Shown one piece after another: positions 1-5,159 of a stretch of 5,625 nt of DNA. The notes below the pieces were generated by a model. The model saw only the letters and a program-made list of their open reading frames with translations. It made no database searches and was not told the origin of the DNA. This DNA is from an uncultured Eubacteriales bacterium (lineage in GTDB: Bacteria; Bacillota; Clostridia; Monoglobales; Monoglobaceae): assembly GCA_900542675.1 (NCBI GenBank), contig UQOT01000106.1, positions 1-5,625 on the forward strand, written 5' to 3'. Positions within the stretch are counted from its first letter, which is position 1, and the number at the start of each line of letters is the position of its first letter. The position numbers were made by a program, and so were the translations under genes.

Positions 1-65
1 CATTCAACGCTTGCGTAAAATGATTTCAAATCAATCGCCGCATATATATAATTTTGGTCTGCCAT
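1..65 (-). CDS. Y-family DNA polymerase (ImpB/MucB/SamB, UmuC-like), N-terminal fragment
   Basis: Only the first 21 codons lie in the window; the gene runs off the left edge. The visible peptide contains IDLKSFYASVE (about residues 11-21). This is the opening motif of Y-family translesion polymerases, in which the Asp (residue 12 here) is a metal-binding catalytic residue. The LKS variant is, from memory, typical of the UmuC-like polymerases carried by Firmicutes mobile elements, as opposed to chromosomal DinB, which usually reads MD at that point. The ATG at 63-65 is supported by an AAAGGAG Shine-Dalgarno sequence at 74-80, with an 8-base spacer. Its likely role is error-prone bypass synthesis on damaged DNA. 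It has its own promoter (see 99-106), so it is probably controlled separately from the conjugation genes upstream. The family call rests on a short but very characteristic motif; whether the gene is intact cannot be seen. Confidence 0.87.
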   Translation of the reverse strand, partial: MADQNYIYAAIDLKSFYASVE

Positions 66-90
66 ATTCGCCGCTCCTTTCTCTTATCTC

Positions 91-103
91 ATAATTTGAT
101 TAT
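91..103. promoter_or_regulatory. Second inverted repeat over the -10 box and transcription start
   Basis: The plus strand reads ATAAT-TTG-ATTAT, with perfect 5-base arms around a 3-base centre. It directly abuts the dyad at 103-119. It includes most of the -10 box and the predicted start site. It is A/T only in the arms, so chance is a real possibility; its interest is the adjacency and the equal 3-base spacing of the two dyads. Confidence 0.35.
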
Positions 104-106
104 ACC
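99..106 (-). promoter_or_regulatory. Extended -10 promoter for the Y-family polymerase gene
   Basis: Read on the minus strand, a perfect TATAAT hexamer lies at 104-99 and is preceded by TGG, giving the extended -10 form TGnTATAAT. No convincing -35 hexamer is found 16-18 bases upstream, as is common for extended -10 promoters. Transcription would start near position 92 and leave a leader of about 27 bases that contains the AAAGGAG ribosome binding site at 74-80. The promoter sits directly behind the stop codon of the DUF4366 gene and faces only the polymerase gene. Confidence 0.7.
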
Positions 107-119
107 ACAAACTGCGGTA
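103..119. promoter_or_regulatory. Inverted repeat overlapping the promoter spacer (operator candidate)
   Basis: The plus strand reads TACCACA-AAC-TGCGGTA: 7-base arms with one mismatch around a 3-base centre. It covers the region between the missing -35 and the -10 box and touches the first base of the -10 box. A repressor bound here would block RNA polymerase. As minus-strand RNA it could form a 7-pair stem with one G-U pair, but no run of U follows, so a terminator is less likely. It does not match the Firmicutes LexA box (GAAC-N4-GTTC). Confidence 0.5.
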
Positions 120-141
120 AAAATCCATATGTAAACAATAA

Positions 142-804
142 TTATTCTTCAACATCGGTATCATTTTCGGAATAAATATCGTCCTCGGTTTCTTCTTCGT
201 CCTCAAAGTCAAAATCTTCTAAATCGTCCGCCTGTTCCAGCTTCTTTTTTGGAATAACGACTTTTAAATAATATCCGCCGCTGACCGCCGCCGCGATTGC
301 CGCAAGTATCAAAATAAGAGTTGTGCTTGAAACAGGCTGCTTTTCCTGCTTCTGTTCCTCTGCAGCGCTTTTCTGTTCTTCCGGTTCGGGAGTGGAAGTA
401 GCGGACGGCACGGGCGTTACCGTAGTTGAGGAAGATGTCAGTGTATTATCCTTTGCCAATGCTTCAAGGTCGGATATGTCAACTTTATTGAGAAAATACA
501 CATTATCGTTTGTATTTTTCTTATCAATTACCACAAAAAACACGCTGCCGTCTTTTGCTGTGACGCTGATAAACTGCAAATCCTCGCTGTCGGTGATGTT
601 ATCCACGACGTGTCCCGTACCCTCCGTTGAAATTGTTCTTGACGGCTTCGGCGTCGCTGTTGCGGTTTCCGACTCTGTAATTCTGTCCAGCGCCGAGTAG
701 CCGGAATAATCGCTGCTCGGCGCTTCGCTTGAATTTGCGTATGCGGAAGTACCGCAAAGCAATAGAACAGCCGCCGCAAGTCCCGCAATGATTTTATTCT
801 TCAT
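142..804 (-). CDS. DUF4366 (CD1107-family) mobile-element membrane protein
   Basis: A 220-residue protein. Residues 1-23 form a Sec signal peptide (Lys-rich start, hydrophobic core, likely cleavage after AYA). Residues 61-116 form a small conserved domain (GHVVDNITDSEDLQFISV, then FFVVIDKK and VYFLNKVD) that I recognise as the DUF4366/CD1107 core. A Ser/Thr/Pro/Glu-rich linker spans about 121-158. A transmembrane helix lies at about 161-184 and is followed by PKKK, which fits a stop-transfer signal. A very acidic tail fills 189-220. The predicted layout is an extracytoplasmic domain, one span and a cytoplasmic acidic tail. The ATG at 804 is preferred over an upstream in-frame extension because GGAGG at 814-818 lies 9 bases before it and the signal peptide starts there. 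It overlaps the DUF4315 gene by 11 bases. The family consistently sits next to the conjugative NlpC/P60 gene; its biochemical role is unknown, and a structural part of the transfer channel is inferred. Confidence 0.88.
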   Translation of the reverse strand: MKNKIIAGLAAAVLLLCGTSAYANSSEAPSSDYSGYSALDRITESETATATPKPSRTISTEGTGHVVDNITDSEDLQFISVTAKDGSVFFVVIDKKNTNDNVYFLNKVDISDLEALAKDNTLTSSSTTVTPVPSATSTPEPEEQKSAAEEQKQEKQPVSSTTLILILAAIAAAVSGGYYLKVVIPKKKLEQADDLEDFDFEDEEETEDDIYSENDTDVEE

Positions 805-1072
805 CTGAGCCGTCCTCCGTTTCCGTATTATCCTGCACCGCTTCAAGCTCCTGCTGATATTCCTCCGGCAAAACAATGTCGCCCTTTGCATATGCTTTTA
901 AGAATACCGTAAGCGTAGCGTTATCCATTTTAACCGCCTTAACAAGATTTACAACCTCTAAATTAGCTGCTTCCTTTTTCTGTGCTTCTAAGTTCTTAAG
1001 CTTTTTCTGTAGCTCTGCGATTTTTTCTTTTGTCTTTATAATGTCCTGTTCAATTTTTTCAACTGTTGCCAT
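794..1072 (-). CDS. DUF4315 family small coiled-coil protein
   Basis: A 92-residue protein. Residues 3-37 are a Lys/Glu-rich heptad-like helix (VEKIEQDIIKTKEKIAELQ and on), typical of DUF4315. A second helical part follows (about 39-62, with VVNLVKAVKM and TVFLKAYA), and the C-terminus is acidic (76-92). No signal peptide or membrane span is visible, so it should be cytoplasmic or attached to a partner. The start is the ATG at 1072, with AAAGGAAG at 1083-1090 and a 10-base spacer; a TTG seven codons upstream lies before that ribosome binding site and has none of its own. In related elements this gene lies between the NlpC/P60 and DUF4366 genes. Here it follows an XF1762-type gene by 21 bases and overlaps the DUF4366 gene by 11. 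Function is unknown; a role as an assembly or bridging factor is only inference. Confidence 0.87.
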   Translation of the reverse strand: MATVEKIEQDIIKTKEKIAELQKKLKNLEAQKKEAANLEVVNLVKAVKMDNATLTVFLKAYAKGDIVLPEEYQQELEAVQDNTETEDGSDEE

Positions 1073-1093
1073 ACGTTTTATACTTCCTTTCAA

Positions 1094-1534
1094 TTATAAT
1101 AGTTTTTCATATCTGTATTTCATTTCCTGCGGATATAGCGGAACGGGAGGACAGCGTTCACCTGTCCATTGCATACCTCCCGCCAAGCCCGCGCACTTCC
1201 AGCCTGCCGCTTTTAAGCTGACGCCGCTCTCACTTTCTAATATGTATGTTATTATTTTGGTATAGCCCATTGCTTTAGCGGCTCGCGCTGCTGCGGCATA
1301 AAGAAAACTGCAAGCATTTTTTGTACCATCCGTACAAAGACGGTTTACTTCAATAGTTGTGCCGTTGTCGAGGTATCGGCTGACAGGCCGCCCGACAATA
1401 GCAACACCGACAAGCCGCCCGTTCTCCGAACAGCCTATTGAAAATTTGTGTCCTCTGCTCGGCTTATGGTGTCGGTGATAGAGGTTTACAAATAAATTAG
1501 CTCCTTTTAAAGATATAGGGGTAAGCGTCAACAT
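1094..1534 (-). CDS. XF1762-family, GNAT-like protein
   Basis: A 146-residue protein with the hallmark stretch EVNRLCTDGTKNACSFLY (62-79), then a helix AAAARAAKAMGY (80-91), a strand KIITYILESESG (93-104) and SLKAAGWK (106-113). From memory this is the XF1762 family, found in mobile elements and phages and related in layout to the GNAT acyltransferase fold (strand, cofactor-binding loop, helix, then a strand ending at the substrate site). The N-terminal part carries HRHHKPSRGHKFSIG (20-34), rich in His and Arg. No experimental substrate is known to me. The start is the ATG at 1534, which has GGAGGG at 1539-1544; that sequence is also the last two Gly codons of the upstream hydrolase gene, and one base separates the genes. 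A TTG at 1546 would overlap the ribosome binding site and is rejected. Its presence inside a peptidoglycan-hydrolase/DUF4315 module suggests cargo inserted into the transfer operon. Confidence 0.82.
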   Translation of the reverse strand: MLTLTPISLKGANLFVNLYHRHHKPSRGHKFSIGCSENGRLVGVAIVGRPVSRYLDNGTTIEVNRLCTDGTKNACSFLYAAAARAAKAMGYTKIITYILESESGVSLKAAGWKCAGLAGGMQWTGERCPPVPLYPQEMKYRYEKLL

Positions 1535-1535
1535 A

Positions 1536-4199
1536 TTACCCTCCAAGTCTGCCCATAGCGTAAAAATGCTGCGTCCAATATGAGCTGTTTATGCTTGTAT
1601 ACTGCACCGGATTTCCGCAATGTATCATCATTCCGTCGCCTACATATATACCGACGTGCGACACTTCACTTGTATTGTAAGTACCCTTGAAAAAGATAAT
1701 ATCGCCCGGTTTTGCATTATCTCTTGAAACAACCGCGCACTGATTAAAAATACCCTGTGCCGTTGTACGCTCTAATGGATATACACCTGAGTTTTTAAAT
1801 ACCCAACATACAAAGCCGGAGCAATCGAATGAGGTTGACGGCGACGAACCGCCCCAAACATACGGAAAACCTAAATACCGCTCTGCTTCCGTTATCAAAG
1901 TTCGGAACGTGTTGTCTGACAATGCTTCACCGGGTATGGTGTAGCTCGGCGGAGTAACGGCATTTGAATAAATGTCATCTGCAAACAGATAATCACGATT
2001 TCCTTTTGTTTCAAGATATATTCCGTAAAGCTCGCATTCATCTTCTGTCAGATTGGTATTTGCAAGCATATTCAGGTTATTGTTTACAAGCTCCACATTG
2101 AGTGTTTTATAATCGTATTCGTTACCCTCATCATCTGTACGACGTTCGACTTCCTCGGTAAGCATTAGAACGTACTGCTGTGAAAACAGATTGTCAAGCT
2201 CTGCTTGTATATCCAAGAATACGAAACATTCATATTTTGCGGTAAGGTAAGAAATAAGCTCATAAGGATTATGACCTATCTGCGCCAAATTGTAGTTGTA
2301 TTCATCATAGCTTGCGTAGTTGCTTTCAATATTGTCAATCTCCGTCTGTAAATCCGCTTCAAGTCCGGCATAATAGCCCTCCGCCATATAAATATCCTCG
2401 TCCTCAGCAAGATAGGAAGATGTGAGTATTGAATTTACGCCTGATGTTCCTATAACCGCGCAAGATGAAATTGTAGTCGCAAACCAGCACACAACAACGG
2501 CAATTATGAGAATTATCGCAAAAGCATTTTTATGACGCTTTATAAACTCGACTATTTTTACAGCGGCGTCTTTTGTTACCTCCGCTGTCTTTTTAGCTCG
2601 CTTTGCGTTTTGCTCCGCTTGTTTCGCCTTTTGATACTGCTTTTTAATCTGCTGCTTCTGACGAAATTTCTTTAACAGCGATTTTTTCAGTTTGGGATTT
2701 TCCGCAAGAGATTTTTCGTATGCGGCTTTAACCTCTGCTTTTTCAGCTTTAAACCGTAACCGCTGCGTCTTTTTATATGGAGCTGCTTTAATCTGCTGTT
2801 TCGCATACCGCGCCGTTTTTGCACTGTACCGCGCAAGACTTTCAGCAGCGCGTTCTGTTTTATGTGCGCCCTCGACTGCGGAATTGTCGCGCTCAACCTC
2901 GCTTACTTTGGAATGAGCCTTATCCGCAAGACGGACACCGACAGCGGACGCCACCGTGTTTATCGGTGTGCGGTGATATAAATCCTGCTGCGGCTTTACC
3001 TCTTTTTCAAATACCAGCCTGTTTTTAGGCTTCTTTTTATCCTCGTCATATAACCGCTGTTTTTTTAGTTTTTTCTTGTGCGGTAATTTTTCCTTTGCCT
3101 TATCAGCCTTTGCACGCGCCTTTTCTGCTTTAAATTCAGCTTTTTCAGCACGCTTAAATTGATAATTCTTTGAGGGATTTTCCGTATGTTCTGACATATC
3201 TGATTTATCTGTATCAAAAGTTTCCGGCTTATCAAATGAAACATTATCATCAGTTTGTAACCGTTGTTTTTGCTGTAAACGCTTATTTTTCTTCCGCTTG
3301 ACAGGCTTCGGTTCGGTTTTGTCTTTGGTATCTTCCGCACGGTCAAAAGCTGTATTGGCATTTTCAACGGCTTCAACTATGTTATAATCTTCCGGCTCTG
3401 CCGAATTTTCTGCGTTTTCGGCTATTTGCATCTGATACGGACGCGGTTTTTTGTGAATATCCGAGCCGTTATCCTCCGCATTAGTATGTTCCGAACGCTT
3501 AAAAGTGGTATCGGTCTTTTTATCGGTAAAATTATAATCTGTTTCCTTTGTTTTCGGCTTGTATTGCTGACTGTGGCGGCGGTATATTTTACTCGCTTTC
3601 TTCGGCGGTTCCGGCTGTATATGCTCACGGTTAAAATATCGTGATGTGTTTTCTGTTTCGGTATCAACCATTTCAAAAACATCATCTGTTGGCTGCTGTG
3701 CCTGTTCGGGATGTTCCGTATTGTATGGCTCCGCCTTATCGGTGAAGCTGTAATCCGACGACTGATTTTCCTTTGTAAAATCATAATCTGTGCGTTTCTG
3801 TGAAAACTGTGTACGCTCCTGATAGGAACGAGTTTTATACTGTTCGGATTTTTGTATATCTGCATTTTCTTTACTAAAAACAATGTCAGATTTGCTTATT
3901 TGCAACTCCGAATGACTTTCCACTGTTGCCTGTTTGGAAACAGAAATGTCCGTTTGCTGATGAGCGGTATCGTATGCACCGTAATCCACGGGCAGGGGAG
4001 CGGTGGAATTGGTATTCTCAACCGTATTATTGTCTGCCGACTGCCGCTTCTGATATATTTTCATCTTCCGTGAGGCTGACGGCTGCTGCGGACGGTTTTG
4101 TGTAAACCGTTCGTGACGTCCTAACTGCATATCGGGCGCGCTTACTTTGCCGTAGCTTTCATCCGTGTTTTTTGCCTTAAATTCTGTGTCTTTTTTCAT
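1536..4199 (-). CDS. NlpC/P60 peptidoglycan hydrolase of conjugative element (CD1108 family)
   Basis: An 887-residue protein in four parts. Residues 1-345 are polar, rich in Gln, Thr, Asp, Glu and Lys, probably disordered, and contain a repeated DYxFTDK-like motif. Residues 346-558 are strongly basic and helical (FKRAEKAE, KADKAKEKLPHKKK, then repeated Lys/Ala/Gln segments), matching the conserved CD1108-family core. A single membrane span lies at about 559-580, preceded by KRHK, so the N-terminal part should be cytoplasmic. Residues 596-745 are an extracytoplasmic domain containing YDEYNYNLAQIGHNPYELIS. The last 125 residues are an NlpC/P60 cysteine peptidase: FPYVWGG (778-784), nucleophile Cys793 in FDCSGF, His848 in SHVGIYVG and a third polar residue, His860, in MIHCGNP. 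All three catalytic positions are present, so it should cut peptide stems of peptidoglycan to let the transfer channel pass. The ATG overlaps the upstream stop codon as ATGA and has only a weak Shine-Dalgarno sequence, so it probably depends on coupled translation. Confidence 0.9.
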   Translation of the reverse strand: MKKDTEFKAKNTDESYGKVSAPDMQLGRHERFTQNRPQQPSASRKMKIYQKRQSADNNTVENTNSTAPLPVDYGAYDTAHQQTDISVSKQATVESHSELQISKSDIVFSKENADIQKSEQYKTRSYQERTQFSQKRTDYDFTKENQSSDYSFTDKAEPYNTEHPEQAQQPTDDVFEMVDTETENTSRYFNREHIQPEPPKKASKIYRRHSQQYKPKTKETDYNFTDKKTDTTFKRSEHTNAEDNGSDIHKKPRPYQMQIAENAENSAEPEDYNIVEAVENANTAFDRAEDTKDKTEPKPVKRKKNKRLQQKQRLQTDDNVSFDKPETFDTDKSDMSEHTENPSKNYQFKRAEKAEFKAEKARAKADKAKEKLPHKKKLKKQRLYDEDKKKPKNRLVFEKEVKPQQDLYHRTPINTVASAVGVRLADKAHSKVSEVERDNSAVEGAHKTERAAESLARYSAKTARYAKQQIKAAPYKKTQRLRFKAEKAEVKAAYEKSLAENPKLKKSLLKKFRQKQQIKKQYQKAKQAEQNAKRAKKTAEVTKDAAVKIVEFIKRHKNAFAIILIIAVVVCWFATTISSCAVIGTSGVNSILTSSYLAEDEDIYMAEGYYAGLEADLQTEIDNIESNYASYDEYNYNLAQIGHNPYELISYLTAKYECFVFLDIQAELDNLFSQQYVLMLTEEVERRTDDEGNEYDYKTLNVELVNNNLNMLANTNLTEDECELYGIYLETKGNRDYLFADDIYSNAVTPPSYTIPGEALSDNTFRTLITEAERYLGFPYVWGGSSPSTSFDCSGFVCWVFKNSGVYPLERTTAQGIFNQCAVVSRDNAKPGDIIFFKGTYNTSEVSHVGIYVGDGMMIHCGNPVQYTSINSSYWTQHFYAMGRLGG
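3519..3788 (-). repeat. Repeated DYxFTDK-type peptide motif in the hydrolase N-terminus
   Basis: Inside the disordered N-terminal region of the NlpC/P60 protein the motif occurs as DYDFTKE (residues 138-144), DYSFTDK (149-155) and DYNFTDK (221-227). Weaker relatives are DYNIVEA (271-277) and NYQFKRAEKAE (345-355), the last at the junction with the conserved basic core. The copies are not evenly spaced and their codons differ, so this is not a recent tandem DNA duplication. It looks like a kept short linear motif. Confidence 0.5.
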
Positions 4200-4972
4200 A
4201 GCTCAATATTACATTTATCCTTAAATTTTTCAGGCGTTGGCTTTATTGCTGCTTTTTCTGCACTCCGCTTCAACTGATTACGGATAGACGGCTTTTTCTC
4301 TGTCATTTCAGACTTCGGTGCGTCTTGTTTACGCTGTTCGCCCTCAACAACATATCCGGGCAAAAGGTGTCCGTGTAATCTAAACGGTGCTTCATACTCT
4401 TTCGGTATCGGCGGTGAAATCTCCGTAAATAAATGAGAATACGCCTTTATTCTGCCTTGCAGATATTTTTCCGCAGACGCTTTATCGGTAAATGAACGCT
4501 CCTGTCCGGCAACCTTAACATTGTAATTTGTTCTCGGACTGTTGGTGTAAATATGCCACCGAACGTTGTAACGTGTTTTGTCAGAACGCCAGCTGCTGTA
4601 ATCGTCAATTCTGCAATACATTTTGTACACCTTGTTGCTGATACAATCATAATTGCCGTGTTGGTCTTTGCCCCATTTATTATTGCTATGCTGAACCTCC
4701 GGTGTCTTTATATACTCCAAAGCGCGGTCAATACGCCGTGTAACCGCCGCTTGTTTTTCCCATTCCCGTGCTGCCTGTCTGACGTTTTCATACGCCGCCG
4801 TTTCCACTTCCACACTCTCGCCGCGCATAGTCAAAACCTCTGCAAGAGGCTTAGAAATCAAATCGGACAAATCAACGTCATTGTTGTAATATACGGTGTG
4901 TTCAATTTTAAGCTCCGAACCCTCTGTAAGTCTGTCAAAATCATATGCTCTGTAGTCCTCGTATTCTCTCAA
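4196..4972 (-). CDS. Conserved ICE-associated protein of unknown function
   Basis: A 258-residue protein without signal peptide or membrane span, so probably cytoplasmic. I do not recognise a named domain with confidence. The central block looks like the conserved core: NKWGKDQHGNYDCISNKVY (98-116), MYCRIDDY (118-125), YNVRWHIYTNSP (135-146), VAGQERSFTDKASAEKYL (154-171) and SHLFTEISPPIPKEY (179-193). I recall similar sequences in ICE operons, where comparable regions are sometimes annotated as large-polyvalent-protein-associated domains; this is uncertain. The final 45 residues are Lys-rich and probably flexible. The start is a TTG at 4972, supported by AGGAGG at 4981-4986 with 8 bases between. 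A TTG eight codons upstream lies before that ribosome binding site and is rejected. One base separates it from the upstream small gene, and its stop overlaps the hydrolase start as ATGA, so it is translated together with the hydrolase. Confidence 0.72.
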   Translation of the reverse strand: MREYEDYRAYDFDRLTEGSELKIEHTVYYNNDVDLSDLISKPLAEVLTMRGESVEVETAAYENVRQAAREWEKQAAVTRRIDRALEYIKTPEVQHSNNKWGKDQHGNYDCISNKVYKMYCRIDDYSSWRSDKTRYNVRWHIYTNSPRTNYNVKVAGQERSFTDKASAEKYLQGRIKAYSHLFTEISPPIPKEYEAPFRLHGHLLPGYVVEGEQRKQDAPKSEMTEKKPSIRNQLKRSAEKAAIKPTPEKFKDKCNIEL

Positions 4973-4973
4973 A

Positions 4974-5159
4974 TTATCTACCTCCTGTATCTTCAATTTC
5001 TTTCAAGCGGATAACGCTTGTAATTCTATAGCCGTGCTGTTCGGCAAGCTCTTTTAAATCAGCAATCAAGCGTTTGCGTTGCTCTCGCTGTACATTTTTT
5101 ACCGCTTCATACGCCGTAAAATCCTTACAGCCGCTTGCGTTTAAAAAATCCTTATCCAT
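4974..5159 (-). CDS. Small (61-residue) basic, helical protein of unknown function
   Basis: The peptide starts MDKDFLNASGCKDFTAYEAV and continues with a charged helix (about residues 14-42: NVQREQRKRLIADLKELAEQ) and a short strand-like part GYRITSVIRLKEIE (43-56). There is no signal peptide or membrane span. I do not recognise a named family, although small proteins of this kind are common between larger ICE genes. The ATG at 5159 is chosen because it overlaps the end of the methyltransferase reading frame (ATGGATAA, 8 shared bases), an arrangement that allows reinitiation; the ribosome binding site is weak (a GGGGG run 7-8 bases upstream). A longer form starting at a TTG at 5216 is possible but has no better signal. 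The stop lies one base before the next gene. Being open, tightly packed and sharing the operon's style are the main evidence that it is real. Confidence 0.65.
   Translation of the reverse strand: MDKDFLNASGCKDFTAYEAVKNVQREQRKRLIADLKELAEQHGYRITSVIRLKEIEDTGGR
4981..4986 (-). promoter_or_regulatory. Ribosome binding site that fixes a TTG start at 4972
   Basis: The minus strand carries a perfect AGGAGG at 4986-4981, inside the last codons of the upstream small gene, with an 8-base spacer to TTG at 4972-4970. No ATG or GTG lies at suitable distance, so the downstream gene almost certainly starts at this TTG. Confidence 0.75.

Noticed and set aside
66..141. Rho-independent terminator after the DUF4366 gene
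   Set aside because: The only stem (103-119 on the minus strand) is short and is followed by UAAUCAAAU, not a U run. Its overlap with a promoter makes an operator more likely.
739..804. Lipoprotein signal in DUF4366 (Cys17 in LLLCGTS)
   Set aside because: The position before Cys is Leu, where a lipobox needs Gly, Ala or Ser. Cleavage after AYA by signal peptidase I fits better.
805..891. Upstream in-frame extension of the DUF4366 gene by 29 codons
   Set aside because: It lies inside the DUF4315 gene, is Arg-rich and unlike the family, and would place the clear signal peptide in the middle of the protein. The GGAGG at 814-818 supports the ATG at 804.
1093..1098. TATAAT on the minus strand at the end of the XF1762 gene, a possible promoter for DUF4315
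   Set aside because: No acceptable -35 hexamer lies 16-18 bases upstream, there is no extended -10 TG, and the gene spacing fits an operon. It is probably chance in an A/T-rich stop region.
876..1265. Plus-strand open frame opposite DUF4315 and the XF1762 gene
   Set aside because: It spans two real minus-strand genes and their junction, and its hydrophobic, Ser/Phe-rich product is what antisense of Lys/Glu codons gives.
3422..3883. Minus-strand alternative frame of 153 codons inside the hydrolase gene
   Set aside because: It is a shadow of the low-complexity N-terminal coding region; its Arg/Ile/Lys-rich product resembles no family.
4553..5014. Plus-strand open frame of 153 codons opposite the uncharacterised ICE gene
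   Set aside because: It is antisense to a gene with good ribosome binding sites and operon context, its Cys/Ile/Val-rich product looks like a reverse-complement shadow, and nothing supports its start.
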